In this document: in pieces, positions 35,966-44,299 of the stretch
Layout of the letters: the number at the start of each line of letters is the position of its first letter
Position numbering within the stretch: position 1 is the first letter of the stretch
Origin: Chitinimonas sp036961565
Lineage (GTDB): Bacteria > Pseudomonadota > Gammaproteobacteria > Burkholderiales > Chitinimonadaceae
Direction: 5' to 3'
NCBI RefSeq assembly: GCF_036961565.1
Contig: NZ_JBAMDD010000016.1
Location: 34,408 to 98,407, forward strand
Length of the DNA: 64,000 nt
Notes under the pieces: model-generated
What the model was told of the DNA's origin: nothing
Seen by the model: only the letters and a program-made list of their open reading frames with translations
The model's database searches: none
Position numbers and translations under genes: made by a program

Positions 35966-36602
35966 CCTGGGTCTGGCACTGCTGCTGCCCTTGGTGGCGG
36001 CAGCGGCAAGCTATGAGCCGGAGTACTTCCCGCCGCCAGCCGCCGAAGGTGTGGTCAAACTACCCGCACTGGATCGCTGGCTGCTGGAGGGGGTAGCGCC
36101 CGGCCGGGTGACTGTATACGCGGCGCCCCAGCAGTCGGCTGCGACGCAGCAACTGGCAGTCGACCAACTGCAGTACCTGGAAACCGGCTACGAGACCGCA
36201 GATGCGCTGGTCTACCAGCAACAGCCGGGCTGGTTGCGCCTGGCCTTGCAGGGCCAACCCATACGCTGGGTTTGGCTGCCCGATGCCCAGCCGTCTGGCT
36301 TCAAACCCATGGTGGCCATGGTAAGGCAGGATCAGCTGAACTATTTTGCGCCAGACTGGGACAGGCGCCTGTGGTCTGCCCCCGACGGCCAGCAGTATGC
36401 CTTGTTCAAGGGCGATGACAGCCTGCTGCCCCGCATCATAGGCAAGCGTCAGTTGGGCCGCCGCTGGTGGTTGCAGGTAAGGCTGGTGCCTGATCCTTGC
36501 CAGGACAAGCCGGCCGTGCCCCCTGTCGTGCGGGAGGGCTGGTTGCCCCTGCGTGACAGCAAGGGTCGTTACAATATCTGGTACCACACCCGTGGCTGCT
36601 GA
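35922..36602 (+). CDS. Hypothetical secreted protein
   Basis: 226 residues from ATG 35922, chosen because GGAGG lies 7 nt upstream and the frame begins with a signal peptide (MHFWKNVRRSGRTASLGLAL followed by LLPLVAAAAS). The start lies inside the 3' end of the hydratase gene (44-bp overlap). The mature part is rich in Trp, Gln and Pro (WLRLALQGQPIRWVWLPDAQ) and looks beta-rich; several Trp-rich turns recall SH3-like folds, which is speculative. No family recognised. It is embedded between two acyl-CoA genes. Confidence 0.72.
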   Translation: MHFWKNVRRSGRTASLGLALLLPLVAAAASYEPEYFPPPAAEGVVKLPALDRWLLEGVAPGRVTVYAAPQQSAATQQLAVDQLQYLETGYETADALVYQQQPGWLRLALQGQPIRWVWLPDAQPSGFKPMVAMVRQDQLNYFAPDWDRRLWSAPDGQQYALFKGDDSLLPRIIGKRQLGRRWWLQVRLVPDPCQDKPAVPPVVREGWLPLRDSKGRYNIWYHTRGC

Positions 36603-36632
36603 TTTCCACCTTTACCGCTTGCGCCAAATACC

Positions 36633-37712
36633 ATGACTGCTCCCGCCCTTTTTGCACTGCACCCTACCGCCAATGGCCGGCAGATCGGGGTGATTACCCT
36701 GCATGCCGAGAAGTCGCTCAACGCACTATCCCTGGCGATGATACGGACAGTGACCCCAACCCTGCTGGCGTGGCGCGACAATCCCGATATCGTCTGCGTG
36801 CTGCTGCAGGGGGCTGGCGAGAAAGCCTTCTGTGCTGGCGGCGATGTGGTGGCCATGCATGACGCCATACGCAGTGGTGATTTTGCGACGACCGATGCCT
36901 TCTTTACCGAGGAGTATGCCCTCGACTACGCCATCCATACCTACCCCAAGCCGATTCTGGCCTGGGGACATGGCATCGTGATGGGGGGCGGCCTGGGTTT
37001 GCTGGTGGGCGCCAGTCACCGGGTAGTGACAGAACGCTCCCGCATTGCCATGCCGGAAGTCACCATAGGCCTGTACCCCGACGTCGGGGGCTCATGGTTT
37101 CTTAATCGCCTGCCGGGGCGGCTGGGCATTTATCTGGGGCTTACCGGGGCCAGCTTCAATGCCGCCGATGCCCTGTTCACCGGCATGGCCGACTTTGCCT
37201 TGCCCAGCAGCTTGCGCGATGAACTATGCCAGGAACTGGCAGCAATTGCCTGGACAGGGCAGGGAGAACAGGACAAGCGCCTGCTCTCCAGTCAGTTGCG
37301 CGAGCTTAGCCGCCTGACCCAGCTGGAGCTGCCGCCGTCGCCCATACGTGCCCACTACGATGCCATCCAGTCGCTGACCGATTACGACAGCGTGGACGAA
37401 ATGGTGGCGGCCATTACCCGCTACGAAGGGGCGGATGAGTGGCTGCGCGCCGGGGCGAAAAAGCTGGCCGCCGGGTCGCCCACCTCCATGCGCCTGATCG
37501 TGGCGGCACAGCAGCGCGCCCGCCACCTGTCGCTGCAGCAGGTATTCGAGATGGAGCTGAACATGTCGCGCCAATGTTGCCGCCACCCGGATTTTGCTGA
37601 AGGTGTCCGGGCCTTGCTGGTGGAGAAGGACAATACGCCGCGTTGGTCACCGGCCAGCCTGGCAGAGGTCGATGAGGCACTGATAGCGGGTTTCTTTATG
37701 CCACCCCTGTAG
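36633..37712 (+). CDS. Enoyl-CoA hydratase/isomerase family, 3-hydroxyisobutyryl-CoA hydrolase type
   Basis: 359 residues, longer than simple crotonases and typical of the ECH_2 group. Signature segments are GAGEKAFCAGGDV, GHGIVMGGGLGLL, and MPEVTIGLYPDVGGSWFLNRLPG, plus the additional C-terminal helical part. The expected reaction is hydrolysis of 3-hydroxyisobutyryl-CoA in valine breakdown; other enoyl-CoA activities remain possible. It follows the secreted protein gene by 30 nt and is the last gene before the alaS-facing terminator. Confidence 0.88.
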   Translation: MTAPALFALHPTANGRQIGVITLHAEKSLNALSLAMIRTVTPTLLAWRDNPDIVCVLLQGAGEKAFCAGGDVVAMHDAIRSGDFATTDAFFTEEYALDYAIHTYPKPILAWGHGIVMGGGLGLLVGASHRVVTERSRIAMPEVTIGLYPDVGGSWFLNRLPGRLGIYLGLTGASFNAADALFTGMADFALPSSLRDELCQELAAIAWTGQGEQDKRLLSSQLRELSRLTQLELPPSPIRAHYDAIQSLTDYDSVDEMVAAITRYEGADEWLRAGAKKLAAGSPTSMRLIVAAQQRARHLSLQQVFEMELNMSRQCCRHPDFAEGVRALLVEKDNTPRWSPASLAEVDEALIAGFFMPPL

Positions 37713-37788
37713 GGAACTGCCAGACGCTACGCTTACCTTGCAGGGCCAGGTTGCTGGTAGTTAGGCTCGCGTCGTTACCTTGTACCAG

Positions 37789-37816
37789 CAAAAAGCCGGC
37801 ATAAGCCGGCTTTTTG
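37789..37816. terminator. Bidirectional terminator between the acyl-CoA unit and alaS
   Basis: A 12-bp perfect stem caaaaagccggc / gccggctttttg with loop ATAA, with A- and T-runs built into the arms. It serves both converging genes. Confidence 0.9.
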
Positions 37817-37833
37817 TTGGGTGGAGTACAGGC

Positions 37834-40452
37834 TTACTTGGCCTGTACCCAGGTTGCCACGCCTGCCAGCGCCGCAGGCAACCCGGCCGGGTTGGTGCCG
37901 CCGGCCATGGCCATGTCAGGGCGGCCGCCACCCTTGCCGCCGACTTGCTGGGCCACAAAGTTCACCAGTTCGCCTGCCTTGACGCGGCCGGTCAGGTCAG
38001 CCGTCACGCCTGCAGCCAGCGCTACCTTGCCCTCGCTGACCGAGGCCAGCACGATGGCGGCACTGCCCAGTTTGTCCTTCAGCTTGTCCAGCATCTCGCG
38101 CAGGGCATTGCTGTCTGCGCCTTCCACTGCAGCCGCCAGCACCTTGATGCCGTTGACCTCGATGGCTTGGTCGGCCAGGCTGTCGCCCGCGCTGGAAGCC
38201 AGCTTGCCCTTGAGCTTGGCCAGTTCCTTCTCCAGTGCCTTTTGCTCGGCCTGCAGTTTCTCCAGCTTGCCCAGCAGGTCGCCCGGCTGTGCGCCCACCA
38301 GTTGGGTAGCGCTCTTTACCTCGCGTTCCAGGCCTTGCACATAGGCCAGCGCCCCGGCGCCAGTCACGGCTTCAACCCGCCGGATGCCTGCCGCCACGCC
38401 GCCCTCTGCGACAATCTTGAAGAAGCCGATGTCACCCGTACGCTGCACATGGGTGCCACCGCAAAGCTCGGTGGAGAACTCGCCCATTTTCAGTACGCGC
38501 ACCTCATCGCCGTACTTCTCGCCGAACAAGGCCATGGCACCGGCCTTCAGGGCATCGTCCTGCTTCATGATGGTGGCGGAGACCGCATTGTTGGCAGCGA
38601 TCTCCTGGTTTACCAGGGCCTCGATGCGGGCGATCTCTTCGGCGGTGACTGCCTGGGTGTGGGCGAAGTCAAAACGGGTGCGCTCGCTGTTCACCAGCGA
38701 CCCTTTTTGTTGCACATGTGTGCCCAGCACGCTGCGCAGTGCGGCATGCAGCAAATGGGTCGCGGAGTGGTTGCGCGCGGTAGCCACGCGTTTCTCGGTG
38801 TCTATGCTGGCCAGCACGGCATCGCCCAGCTTCAGGCTGCCGCTGATGAGCTTGCCTTGGTGGCCGAATACGGCGGCCTTTACCTTTTGCGTGTCGCTTA
38901 CTTCAAAGACATTGCTGCCAGCAACCAGCTTGCCGGTATCGCCCACCTGGCCGCCGCCTTCGGCATAGAAGGCGGTGTTGTCGAGCACCACCACGCCTTC
39001 ATCGCCGGCCTGCAAGGCTGCGACGGCGGCACCATCCTTGTAGAGTGCCAGCACCTTGGCTTCGCTGCGGTTGTGGTCATAGCCCTGGAAGGCGGTGTCG
39101 GCGCCACTGTATTCGACATTGGCCGCGGCTGTGAATGTGCCAGCGGCACGGCCACGCTCTTGTTCTTCGGCCAGTTCCCGCTCATAGCCGGCCATGTCGA
39201 CTTGCACATTGCGCTCGCGGCAGACATCGGCGGTCAGGTCGATGGGGAAGCCATAGGTGCTGTGCAGGGTAAAGGCGGTCTTGCCGTCCAGTTGGTTCTT
39301 GCCTCCCTCCAGCGACTTGTCCAGCAGCGTCATGCCGATATCCAAGGTGCGGGCAAACTGCTCTTCCTCCCGCCGCAGGGCTGCCACGATGCGATCCTGA
39401 TCGGCAATCAATTGCGGATAGGCATCGCCCATGGCGGCGGCGACATCCGGCACCAGCTTGTGGAAGAACAGGCCCTTCTGGCCCAGCTTGTAGCCATGGC
39501 GTATGGCGCGGCGGACGATGCGGCGCAGCACATAGCCTCGGCCTTCGTTGGATGGCAGCACACCATCGGCCACCAGGAAGGTACAGGCGCGGATATGGTC
39601 GGCAATGACCTTCAACGAAGGCACGTCCTGGCTGTAAGGCACGCCGGTTTCGCGCGCGGCAGCTTGCACCAGACTGGAGAGGATGTCGGTTTCGTAGTTG
39701 GATTTGACGTGCTGCAGCACGGTGGATAGGCGTTCCAGGCCCATGCCGGTATCGACCGAAGGCTTGGGCAGCGGGTGCAGTGTGCCGCTTTCGTCGCGGT
39801 TGAACTGCATGAACACATTGTTCCAGATTTCCATGAAGCGATCGCCGTCTTCATCGGGGCTGCCGGGGGGGCCGCCAGCCACTTCCGGGCCGTGATCGTA
39901 GAATATCTCGGTGCAGGGGCCGCAGGGGCCGGTATCGCCCATGGTCCAGAAGTTGTCGCTGGCGTAGGGCGCTCCCTTGTTGTCGCCGATGCGGACTATG
40001 CGCTCGGGCGGCAGGCCGACTTCCTCGTTCCAGATCTTGTAGGCCTCGTCATCGGTGGCGTAGACCGTCACCATCAGCTTGTCCTTGGGCAGGCCCAGCC
40101 AGGCCGGGCTGGTCAGAAACTCCCAGGCATAGGTGATGGCATCACGCTTGAAGTAATCGCCAAAGCTGAAGTTACCCAGCATTTCGAAGAAAGTGTGGTG
40201 CCGGGCGGTATAGCCCACGTTCTCCAGATCGTTATGCTTGCCACCGGCACGCAGGCATTTCTGGCTGGTGGTGGCGCGGGTATAGCTGCGCTTCTCATTG
40301 CCCAGGAACACATCCTTGAACTGCACCATGCCCGCCACGGTGAACATGATGGTGGGGTCGTTGCCAGGCACCAGTGGGCTGGAGGCAACCACCTGATGGT
40401 TCTTGCTCTCAAAGAAGCCGAGGAATTTCTGACGGATTTCTGCGGTACGCAT
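37834..40452 (-). CDS. alaS: Alanyl-tRNA synthetase
   Basis: 872 residues from ATG 40452 (MRTAEIRQKFLGFFESKNHQ). Class II core (QKCLRAGGKHNDLENVG, FFEMLGNFSFGDYFK), the editing domain (NHSATHLLHAALR, with the Cys of ELCGGTHV) and a C-terminal coiled-coil and oligomerisation region (VGGKGGGRPDMAMAGG) all occur in order. It charges tRNA-Ala and edits mischarged Ser and Gly. Full length, and separated by terminators and gaps from both neighbours. Confidence 0.98.
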   Translation of the reverse strand: MRTAEIRQKFLGFFESKNHQVVASSPLVPGNDPTIMFTVAGMVQFKDVFLGNEKRSYTRATTSQKCLRAGGKHNDLENVGYTARHHTFFEMLGNFSFGDYFKRDAITYAWEFLTSPAWLGLPKDKLMVTVYATDDEAYKIWNEEVGLPPERIVRIGDNKGAPYASDNFWTMGDTGPCGPCTEIFYDHGPEVAGGPPGSPDEDGDRFMEIWNNVFMQFNRDESGTLHPLPKPSVDTGMGLERLSTVLQHVKSNYETDILSSLVQAAARETGVPYSQDVPSLKVIADHIRACTFLVADGVLPSNEGRGYVLRRIVRRAIRHGYKLGQKGLFFHKLVPDVAAAMGDAYPQLIADQDRIVAALRREEEQFARTLDIGMTLLDKSLEGGKNQLDGKTAFTLHSTYGFPIDLTADVCRERNVQVDMAGYERELAEEQERGRAAGTFTAAANVEYSGADTAFQGYDHNRSEAKVLALYKDGAAVAALQAGDEGVVVLDNTAFYAEGGGQVGDTGKLVAGSNVFEVSDTQKVKAAVFGHQGKLISGSLKLGDAVLASIDTEKRVATARNHSATHLLHAALRSVLGTHVQQKGSLVNSERTRFDFAHTQAVTAEEIARIEALVNQEIAANNAVSATIMKQDDALKAGAMALFGEKYGDEVRVLKMGEFSTELCGGTHVQRTGDIGFFKIVAEGGVAAGIRRVEAVTGAGALAYVQGLEREVKSATQLVGAQPGDLLGKLEKLQAEQKALEKELAKLKGKLASSAGDSLADQAIEVNGIKVLAAAVEGADSNALREMLDKLKDKLGSAAIVLASVSEGKVALAAGVTADLTGRVKAGELVNFVAQQVGGKGGGRPDMAMAGGTNPAGLPAALAGVATWVQAK

Positions 40453-40625
40453 GAGGTGTTGGTTCCGTGCGGGAAGTCGGGAAATAGCCGTCAATTATGC
40501 CCGAAACCCAGGGCTGTTGCGTGAGCTGCGCGGTAGATGTTGCGATGCGGCAATAGGGTTGGTTTGCATGTAGCCAAGGTGGCGGTATGCAGTTTGGTCA
40601 AGTGCCAGGCACGGCGGCGACTGCA

Positions 40626-41594
40626 TCAGCCGGGGCGGACCCGCAAGCGGTATTGCTGCGGACTGCAGGCGGCAAGCGTCTTGAACAATTGGCCAAAGCT
40701 GGCTCTGTCCTCGTAGCCCACGGCGGCCATGGTCTGATCCACGCTCAGGCTGCTGGTTTCCAGCAGCCGTTTGGCGGCATCGATCCGCAGTTGCTGCAGA
40801 TAGCCTATGGGTGTCTCGCCGGTGGCCTGCTTGAAGCGGCGCAGCAGGGTACGGGGGCTGAGATGGGCTTCGGCTGCCAGGTCTTCTAGCCTGATGGCCT
40901 GGGCGTAGTGCTGGTGCAGCCAGGCCTGTACCTGGGCCACGGCGGTGTCGCCATGGCGGGTGTCGAGCTGCAGTCCGCTATAGGCAGCTTGCGACTGGCG
41001 GGGCCAGTCTATGACCAGGGCATTGGCAACCTGTCGCGCCAGCGCAGGGCCGGTGTGCCCGGCGATCAGGTGCAGGCACAGATCCAGCCCGGCATGGGCG
41101 CCGCCGGAGCAATACAGCCCGCCATCCTCGGTATGCAGGGCACTGATGTCGAGCTTGACCCGAGGATAGGCTTGCCTGAAGCGGCTGGCCAGGGCCCAGT
41201 GGGTGGTGGCACGGCGGCCATCGAGCCTGCCCGTGGCCGCCAGCAGAAAGGCACCGCTGCAAAGGCTGGCAAGCTTGGTGGGGCCGCCACGGCCCGCTTG
41301 CAGCAGGGTTGCCATGCTGGCCAGCTGGGGTTCCATCAGGTCAGGCTGCTGGCCCAGGCCGGGAATCAGCACCAGGTCGGCACTGGCCAAGGCGGATGGA
41401 TCGGCCGGATTGTTGATGGTCAGGCCGGCAAGTTGCAGGGGCTGCCCGTCCACGGTCACCCGACGCAGGTGAAACAAGGGGGCTTGCGCCAGTTTGTTGG
41501 CCAGCAGAAAGCAATCCTCTGCGGGCAACAGGCTACCGGCGGCGACCTGAGAGCAGAGGGGGAGGGCTATGCTTAGCGTAGGGCGGGTAGACAT
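40626..41594 (-). CDS. GlxA-type AraC family transcriptional regulator
   Basis: 322 residues. An N-terminal DJ-1/PfpI-like domain (about 1-190, with KLASLCSGAFLLAATGRLDG) is followed by a C-terminal AraC double helix-turn-helix (about 215-320, LEDLAAEAHLSPRTLLRRFK and MAAVGYEDRASFGQLF). Such regulators often control divergent catabolic or detoxification genes. The NTF2-like gene starts divergently 99 bp away and is the most likely target. Effector unknown. Confidence 0.9.
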   Translation of the reverse strand: MSTRPTLSIALPLCSQVAAGSLLPAEDCFLLANKLAQAPLFHLRRVTVDGQPLQLAGLTINNPADPSALASADLVLIPGLGQQPDLMEPQLASMATLLQAGRGGPTKLASLCSGAFLLAATGRLDGRRATTHWALASRFRQAYPRVKLDISALHTEDGGLYCSGGAHAGLDLCLHLIAGHTGPALARQVANALVIDWPRQSQAAYSGLQLDTRHGDTAVAQVQAWLHQHYAQAIRLEDLAAEAHLSPRTLLRRFKQATGETPIGYLQQLRIDAAKRLLETSSLSVDQTMAAVGYEDRASFGQLFKTLAACSPQQYRLRVRPG

Positions 41595-41693
41595 TTGGCG
41601 ATAATGACATATTTATTGGCTTTAACGCCATTGTCTTTTCTTGTCAGGACAGTCCATCATGCAGCCATGCCTACCACCCAACGGAGCCAGCCC

Positions 41694-42173
41694 ATGCATC
41701 CCCATGCCGCACTGATACAACGCTTTTACCAGGCTTTTCAGCAACAGGATGCCGAGGCCATGGCTGCTTGCTATCACCCGGACGTGGTATTCGATGACCC
41801 GGTATTCATCGGCCTGCGGGGTCATGAGGCAGGCGATATGTGGCGCATGCTTTGCAGCCGCGCCAAGCAGTTTTCACTGCAGTTCGATGAGGTGGTGGCG
41901 GATGACCATGGCGGCAGCGCCCACTGGATTGCCCGCTATGAGTTCAGTCAGACAGGCCGCATGGTGGTGAACGATATCCGGGCCAGCTTCGAGTTCAGGG
42001 ATGGCCTTATCGTGCGGCACCGCGATGTCTTTGATTTATGGCGCTGGTCGCGCATGGCATTGGGGGGCAAGGGGGTGTTGCTGGGTTGGCTGCCACCGGT
42101 GCAGGGGGCTATACGCAAGCAGGCGCTGGCGGGCCTGGCGGCCTACCAGCGCAAGCGGGCTACATCTGCTTGA
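41694..42173 (+). CDS. Nuclear transport factor 2-like (SnoaL/DUF4440-type) protein
   Basis: 159 residues from ATG 41694 with ACGGAG 7 nt upstream; ATG 41667 is a possible longer start. The NTF2 cone-fold pattern is present: ALIQRFYQAFQQQDAEAMAA, then CYHPDVVFDDPVF and GDMWRM. The sequence WIARYEFSQTGRMVVND leads to FRDGLIVRHRDVFDLWRW. These proteins bind or isomerise small molecules; function unknown. It is divergent from the GlxA-type regulator and overlaps the 3' end of the LytTR gene by 14 bp. Confidence 0.83.
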   Translation: MHPHAALIQRFYQAFQQQDAEAMAACYHPDVVFDDPVFIGLRGHEAGDMWRMLCSRAKQFSLQFDEVVADDHGGSAHWIARYEFSQTGRMVVNDIRASFEFRDGLIVRHRDVFDLWRWSRMALGGKGVLLGWLPPVQGAIRKQALAGLAAYQRKRATSA

Positions 42174-42939
42174 ACAGATTGTTGAAGCTGCGGCTGACTT
42201 CCAGTTTTTCGTTATTGCCCTTCATCTGCACGATCTGCTGACCACGAAAATCGCGGCTGACCTGGTCGATGGCATCTACCCGCACCAGGATGGCACGGTG
42301 TATCTGCCAGAACTCATCGGGGTCCAACTCGTCGGCCAGCTCCTTGATGGGCTTGCGTATCAAGGCCTCGAAGCCCTCGGTCTGCACTCTGGTGTACTTG
42401 TCCTCGGCCCGGAAGAACAATATCTCGCGGGTGCTGATCATCCGTATGCTGCTGCCTACACTGGCCTGTATCCAGCGCAAATAGTCACGCGGCTTGCCTT
42501 CGCCGCCCAGGCGACGGGATAGCTGATCCAGCAGCACGTCCATATCGTTGGGCGCTTCCTCGTTCTTGGCCAGACGTTCCTGCAGCCGCTGGCAGGTGAG
42601 CTTGAGGCGCTCTGGGTCTGCCGGCTTGAGCAGGTAGTCCACCGCACCTTGCTCGAAGGCTGTGATGGCGTACTGATCGTAAGCGGTGACAAACACCACG
42701 TGACATTGCCCCAGCAAGGCGCGGGCGGCGCCGATACCGTCCAGTTCCGGCATGCGGATATCCAGAAAGACGATATCCGGTTCTTGCGCGCGCGCCATGG
42801 CTACGGCTTCCAGCCCATTGGTGGCTTCGCCGACGATGACCAGTTCGGGCCAGGCATCCTTGAGGCGGGAGACGATCTGTTCGCGCATCAGCCTTTCGTC
42901 ATCGGCAATCACGGCGGTCGGGGCGGCTTTATGGCTCAC
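42160..42939 (-). CDS. LytTR family response regulator
   Basis: 259 residues from GTG 42939, chosen for the GAGGAAA site upstream and because the receiver then starts normally. The receiver domain has the acidic pair DDE, phosphorylation site Asp60 (DIVFLDIRMPELDG) and the late Lys (DYLLKPAD). A C-terminal LytTR DNA-binding domain (from about 150: ISTREILFFRAEDKYTRVQT and WQIHRAILV) follows. It is paired with the LytS-type kinase gene immediately upstream, resembling AlgR/AlgZ-type systems. Target genes are not evident. Confidence 0.92.
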   Translation of the reverse strand: MSHKAAPTAVIADDERLMREQIVSRLKDAWPELVIVGEATNGLEAVAMARAQEPDIVFLDIRMPELDGIGAARALLGQCHVVFVTAYDQYAITAFEQGAVDYLLKPADPERLKLTCQRLQERLAKNEEAPNDMDVLLDQLSRRLGGEGKPRDYLRWIQASVGSSIRMISTREILFFRAEDKYTRVQTEGFEALIRKPIKELADELDPDEFWQIHRAILVRVDAIDQVSRDFRGQQIVQMKGNNEKLEVSRSFNNLFKQM

Positions 42940-43075
42940 GTGGGTTTCCTCTTGTCCTGGCTTTGTTCTGGAAGACGACTGGCGTGAAAAATAGCACAGG
43001 CCGGCATGATTGCCGACCTGTGGGGAGGGGGGCGTCAGCGATGGCGATGGATTTGCCACAGGCTGGGGAGCGGGT

Positions 43076-44002
43076 TCAGCTGCCTTCGCTGCGCACCGGT
43101 GCAGCCTGTTGCGGCGCTACCTCGTAAGGCACCCGTATGGTGGCGCGGGTGCCGCCATCCAGTGGTACCAGTATCACCAGTTCGGCCTTGTTGCCGTACA
43201 GTACCTTGAGGCGCTCCCGGATATTGGCCAGCCCAACACCCCCTGCGCCCTTGGGGGCGAAGCCCAGGCCGGAATCGGTGACGCTGACTTCCAGCAGACC
43301 ATCGCGAATCTCCGCCTTGATCTCCAGCCGCCCACCTTCGGCCTTGGGTTCCAGGCCATGCTTGATGGCATTTTCAACCAGGGTCTGCAGCATCATGGAG
43401 GGGAACACAGCCGACTTGAGGCCATCTGGCACCAGTACCTCGGGTTGCAGGCGGCCTTCCATCCGAATGGCCATGATCTCCAGGAAAGCGCTGGACAGTG
43501 CAGTCTGCTGGCCCAGGTTGGGTCGGCTACCTTCGCGCATCTGCGGCATGGCGTAGCGCAGATAACGTATCAATGATTGCTGCATGCGTGAGGCGCGCGG
43601 CGGATCGGTCTGGATCAGCTGGTCTATGCTGGCCAGGGTATTGAACAGAAAATGCGGTTCGATCTGCGCCTGCAGGGCTTCCATCCGTGCCTCCAGCAGG
43701 CTGCGTTCCAGTTGCTCGGTATCTGCCCGCTTGTTGGCGGCATCGGCCGTCAACTCGGCGCGCCGCTTGCCGCCCGCCAGAACCCGTATCAGGATCAAGA
43801 TCGCGAAGATGGGTATCAGCGCGCCAGCATCGTTGAACAGCATGCTGCAGATGATCAGCACCATCAGCATGCTGAGTGCCAGGGTCTTCTTGGGAACGAC
43901 AGCGAGCCAGTCGAAGAACTGCCACCATAGTTTGACAGTCAGTTGCCAAATCTCGCGCATCGAGTCTTTCATCGTTGTTGTGTTCTCGTTGGGAAGATTC
44001 AT
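43076..44002 (-). CDS. LytS/YehU-type sensor histidine kinase
   Basis: 308 residues from ATG 44002, preceded by CGGAG; ATG 43972 is an alternative. Two membrane segments (about 40-56 and 61-78) with no sizeable periplasmic domain are followed by the HisKA_7TM/His_kinase core. The phosphorylated His117 lies in AQIEPHFLFNTLASID, the N box is QTLVENAIKHGL, and the G box is GVGLANIRERL. It probably senses a membrane or intracellular signal and phosphorylates the LytTR regulator encoded 136 bp downstream. Confidence 0.92.
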   Translation of the reverse strand: MNLPNENTTTMKDSMREIWQLTVKLWWQFFDWLAVVPKKTLALSMLMVLIICSMLFNDAGALIPIFAILILIRVLAGGKRRAELTADAANKRADTEQLERSLLEARMEALQAQIEPHFLFNTLASIDQLIQTDPPRASRMQQSLIRYLRYAMPQMREGSRPNLGQQTALSSAFLEIMAIRMEGRLQPEVLVPDGLKSAVFPSMMLQTLVENAIKHGLEPKAEGGRLEIKAEIRDGLLEVSVTDSGLGFAPKGAGGVGLANIRERLKVLYGNKAELVILVPLDGGTRATIRVPYEVAPQQAAPVRSEGS

Positions 44003-44189
44003 AAGGCCTGCTCCGTGGGCGTTTAACACTGTTTGGGCGAGTATTCGCTCGCCATGTGCCCAAGGTAATGCAGTGGTGTAAAGCCGGCGATGCTGCAGGG
44101 ATGTTTGGCAGCCTGCGCGGCATGGTCTGCAGTTATGCCGGATAGAATGCAGCAGGGATTATCCCCCATCTAGGGGATGATCCTGCTTG

Positions 44190-44299
44190 GCGCCTCTAAC
44201 AAAACCCTTTTGTCGTTGTTGTGCGAGCTTGCCGTACCCACGTACTGCCAGCTGCGCGCGCCTAGCCATGACCGCTACGCTGGGTTTTGGTTGCGGCGC
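44190..44299. mobile_element. MITE-like fold-back element B next to the ftsK stop
   Basis: About 110 bp. Left end GGCGCCTCTAACAAAACCC and right end, inverted, AGCGCCGCAACCAAAACCC match at 15 of 19. The centre folds around GTAC-CCAC-GTAC (44234-44245), with AGCTTGCCGTAC against AGCTGGCAGTAC. It shares the CTAACAAAACCC end with element A. The right end abuts TTA 44300-44302, the complement of the ftsK stop; the left flank has TTG instead of TTA, so the copy is older or diverged. Non-coding; it may now act as the ftsK terminator. Confidence 0.5.

Noticed and set aside
37780..39729. A 649-codon open frame opposite alaS, and similar long frames opposite ftsK (44177-45778) and flhF/flhA (52223-53941)
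   Set aside because: All are antisense to full-length conserved genes, with repetitive composition typical of shadow frames.
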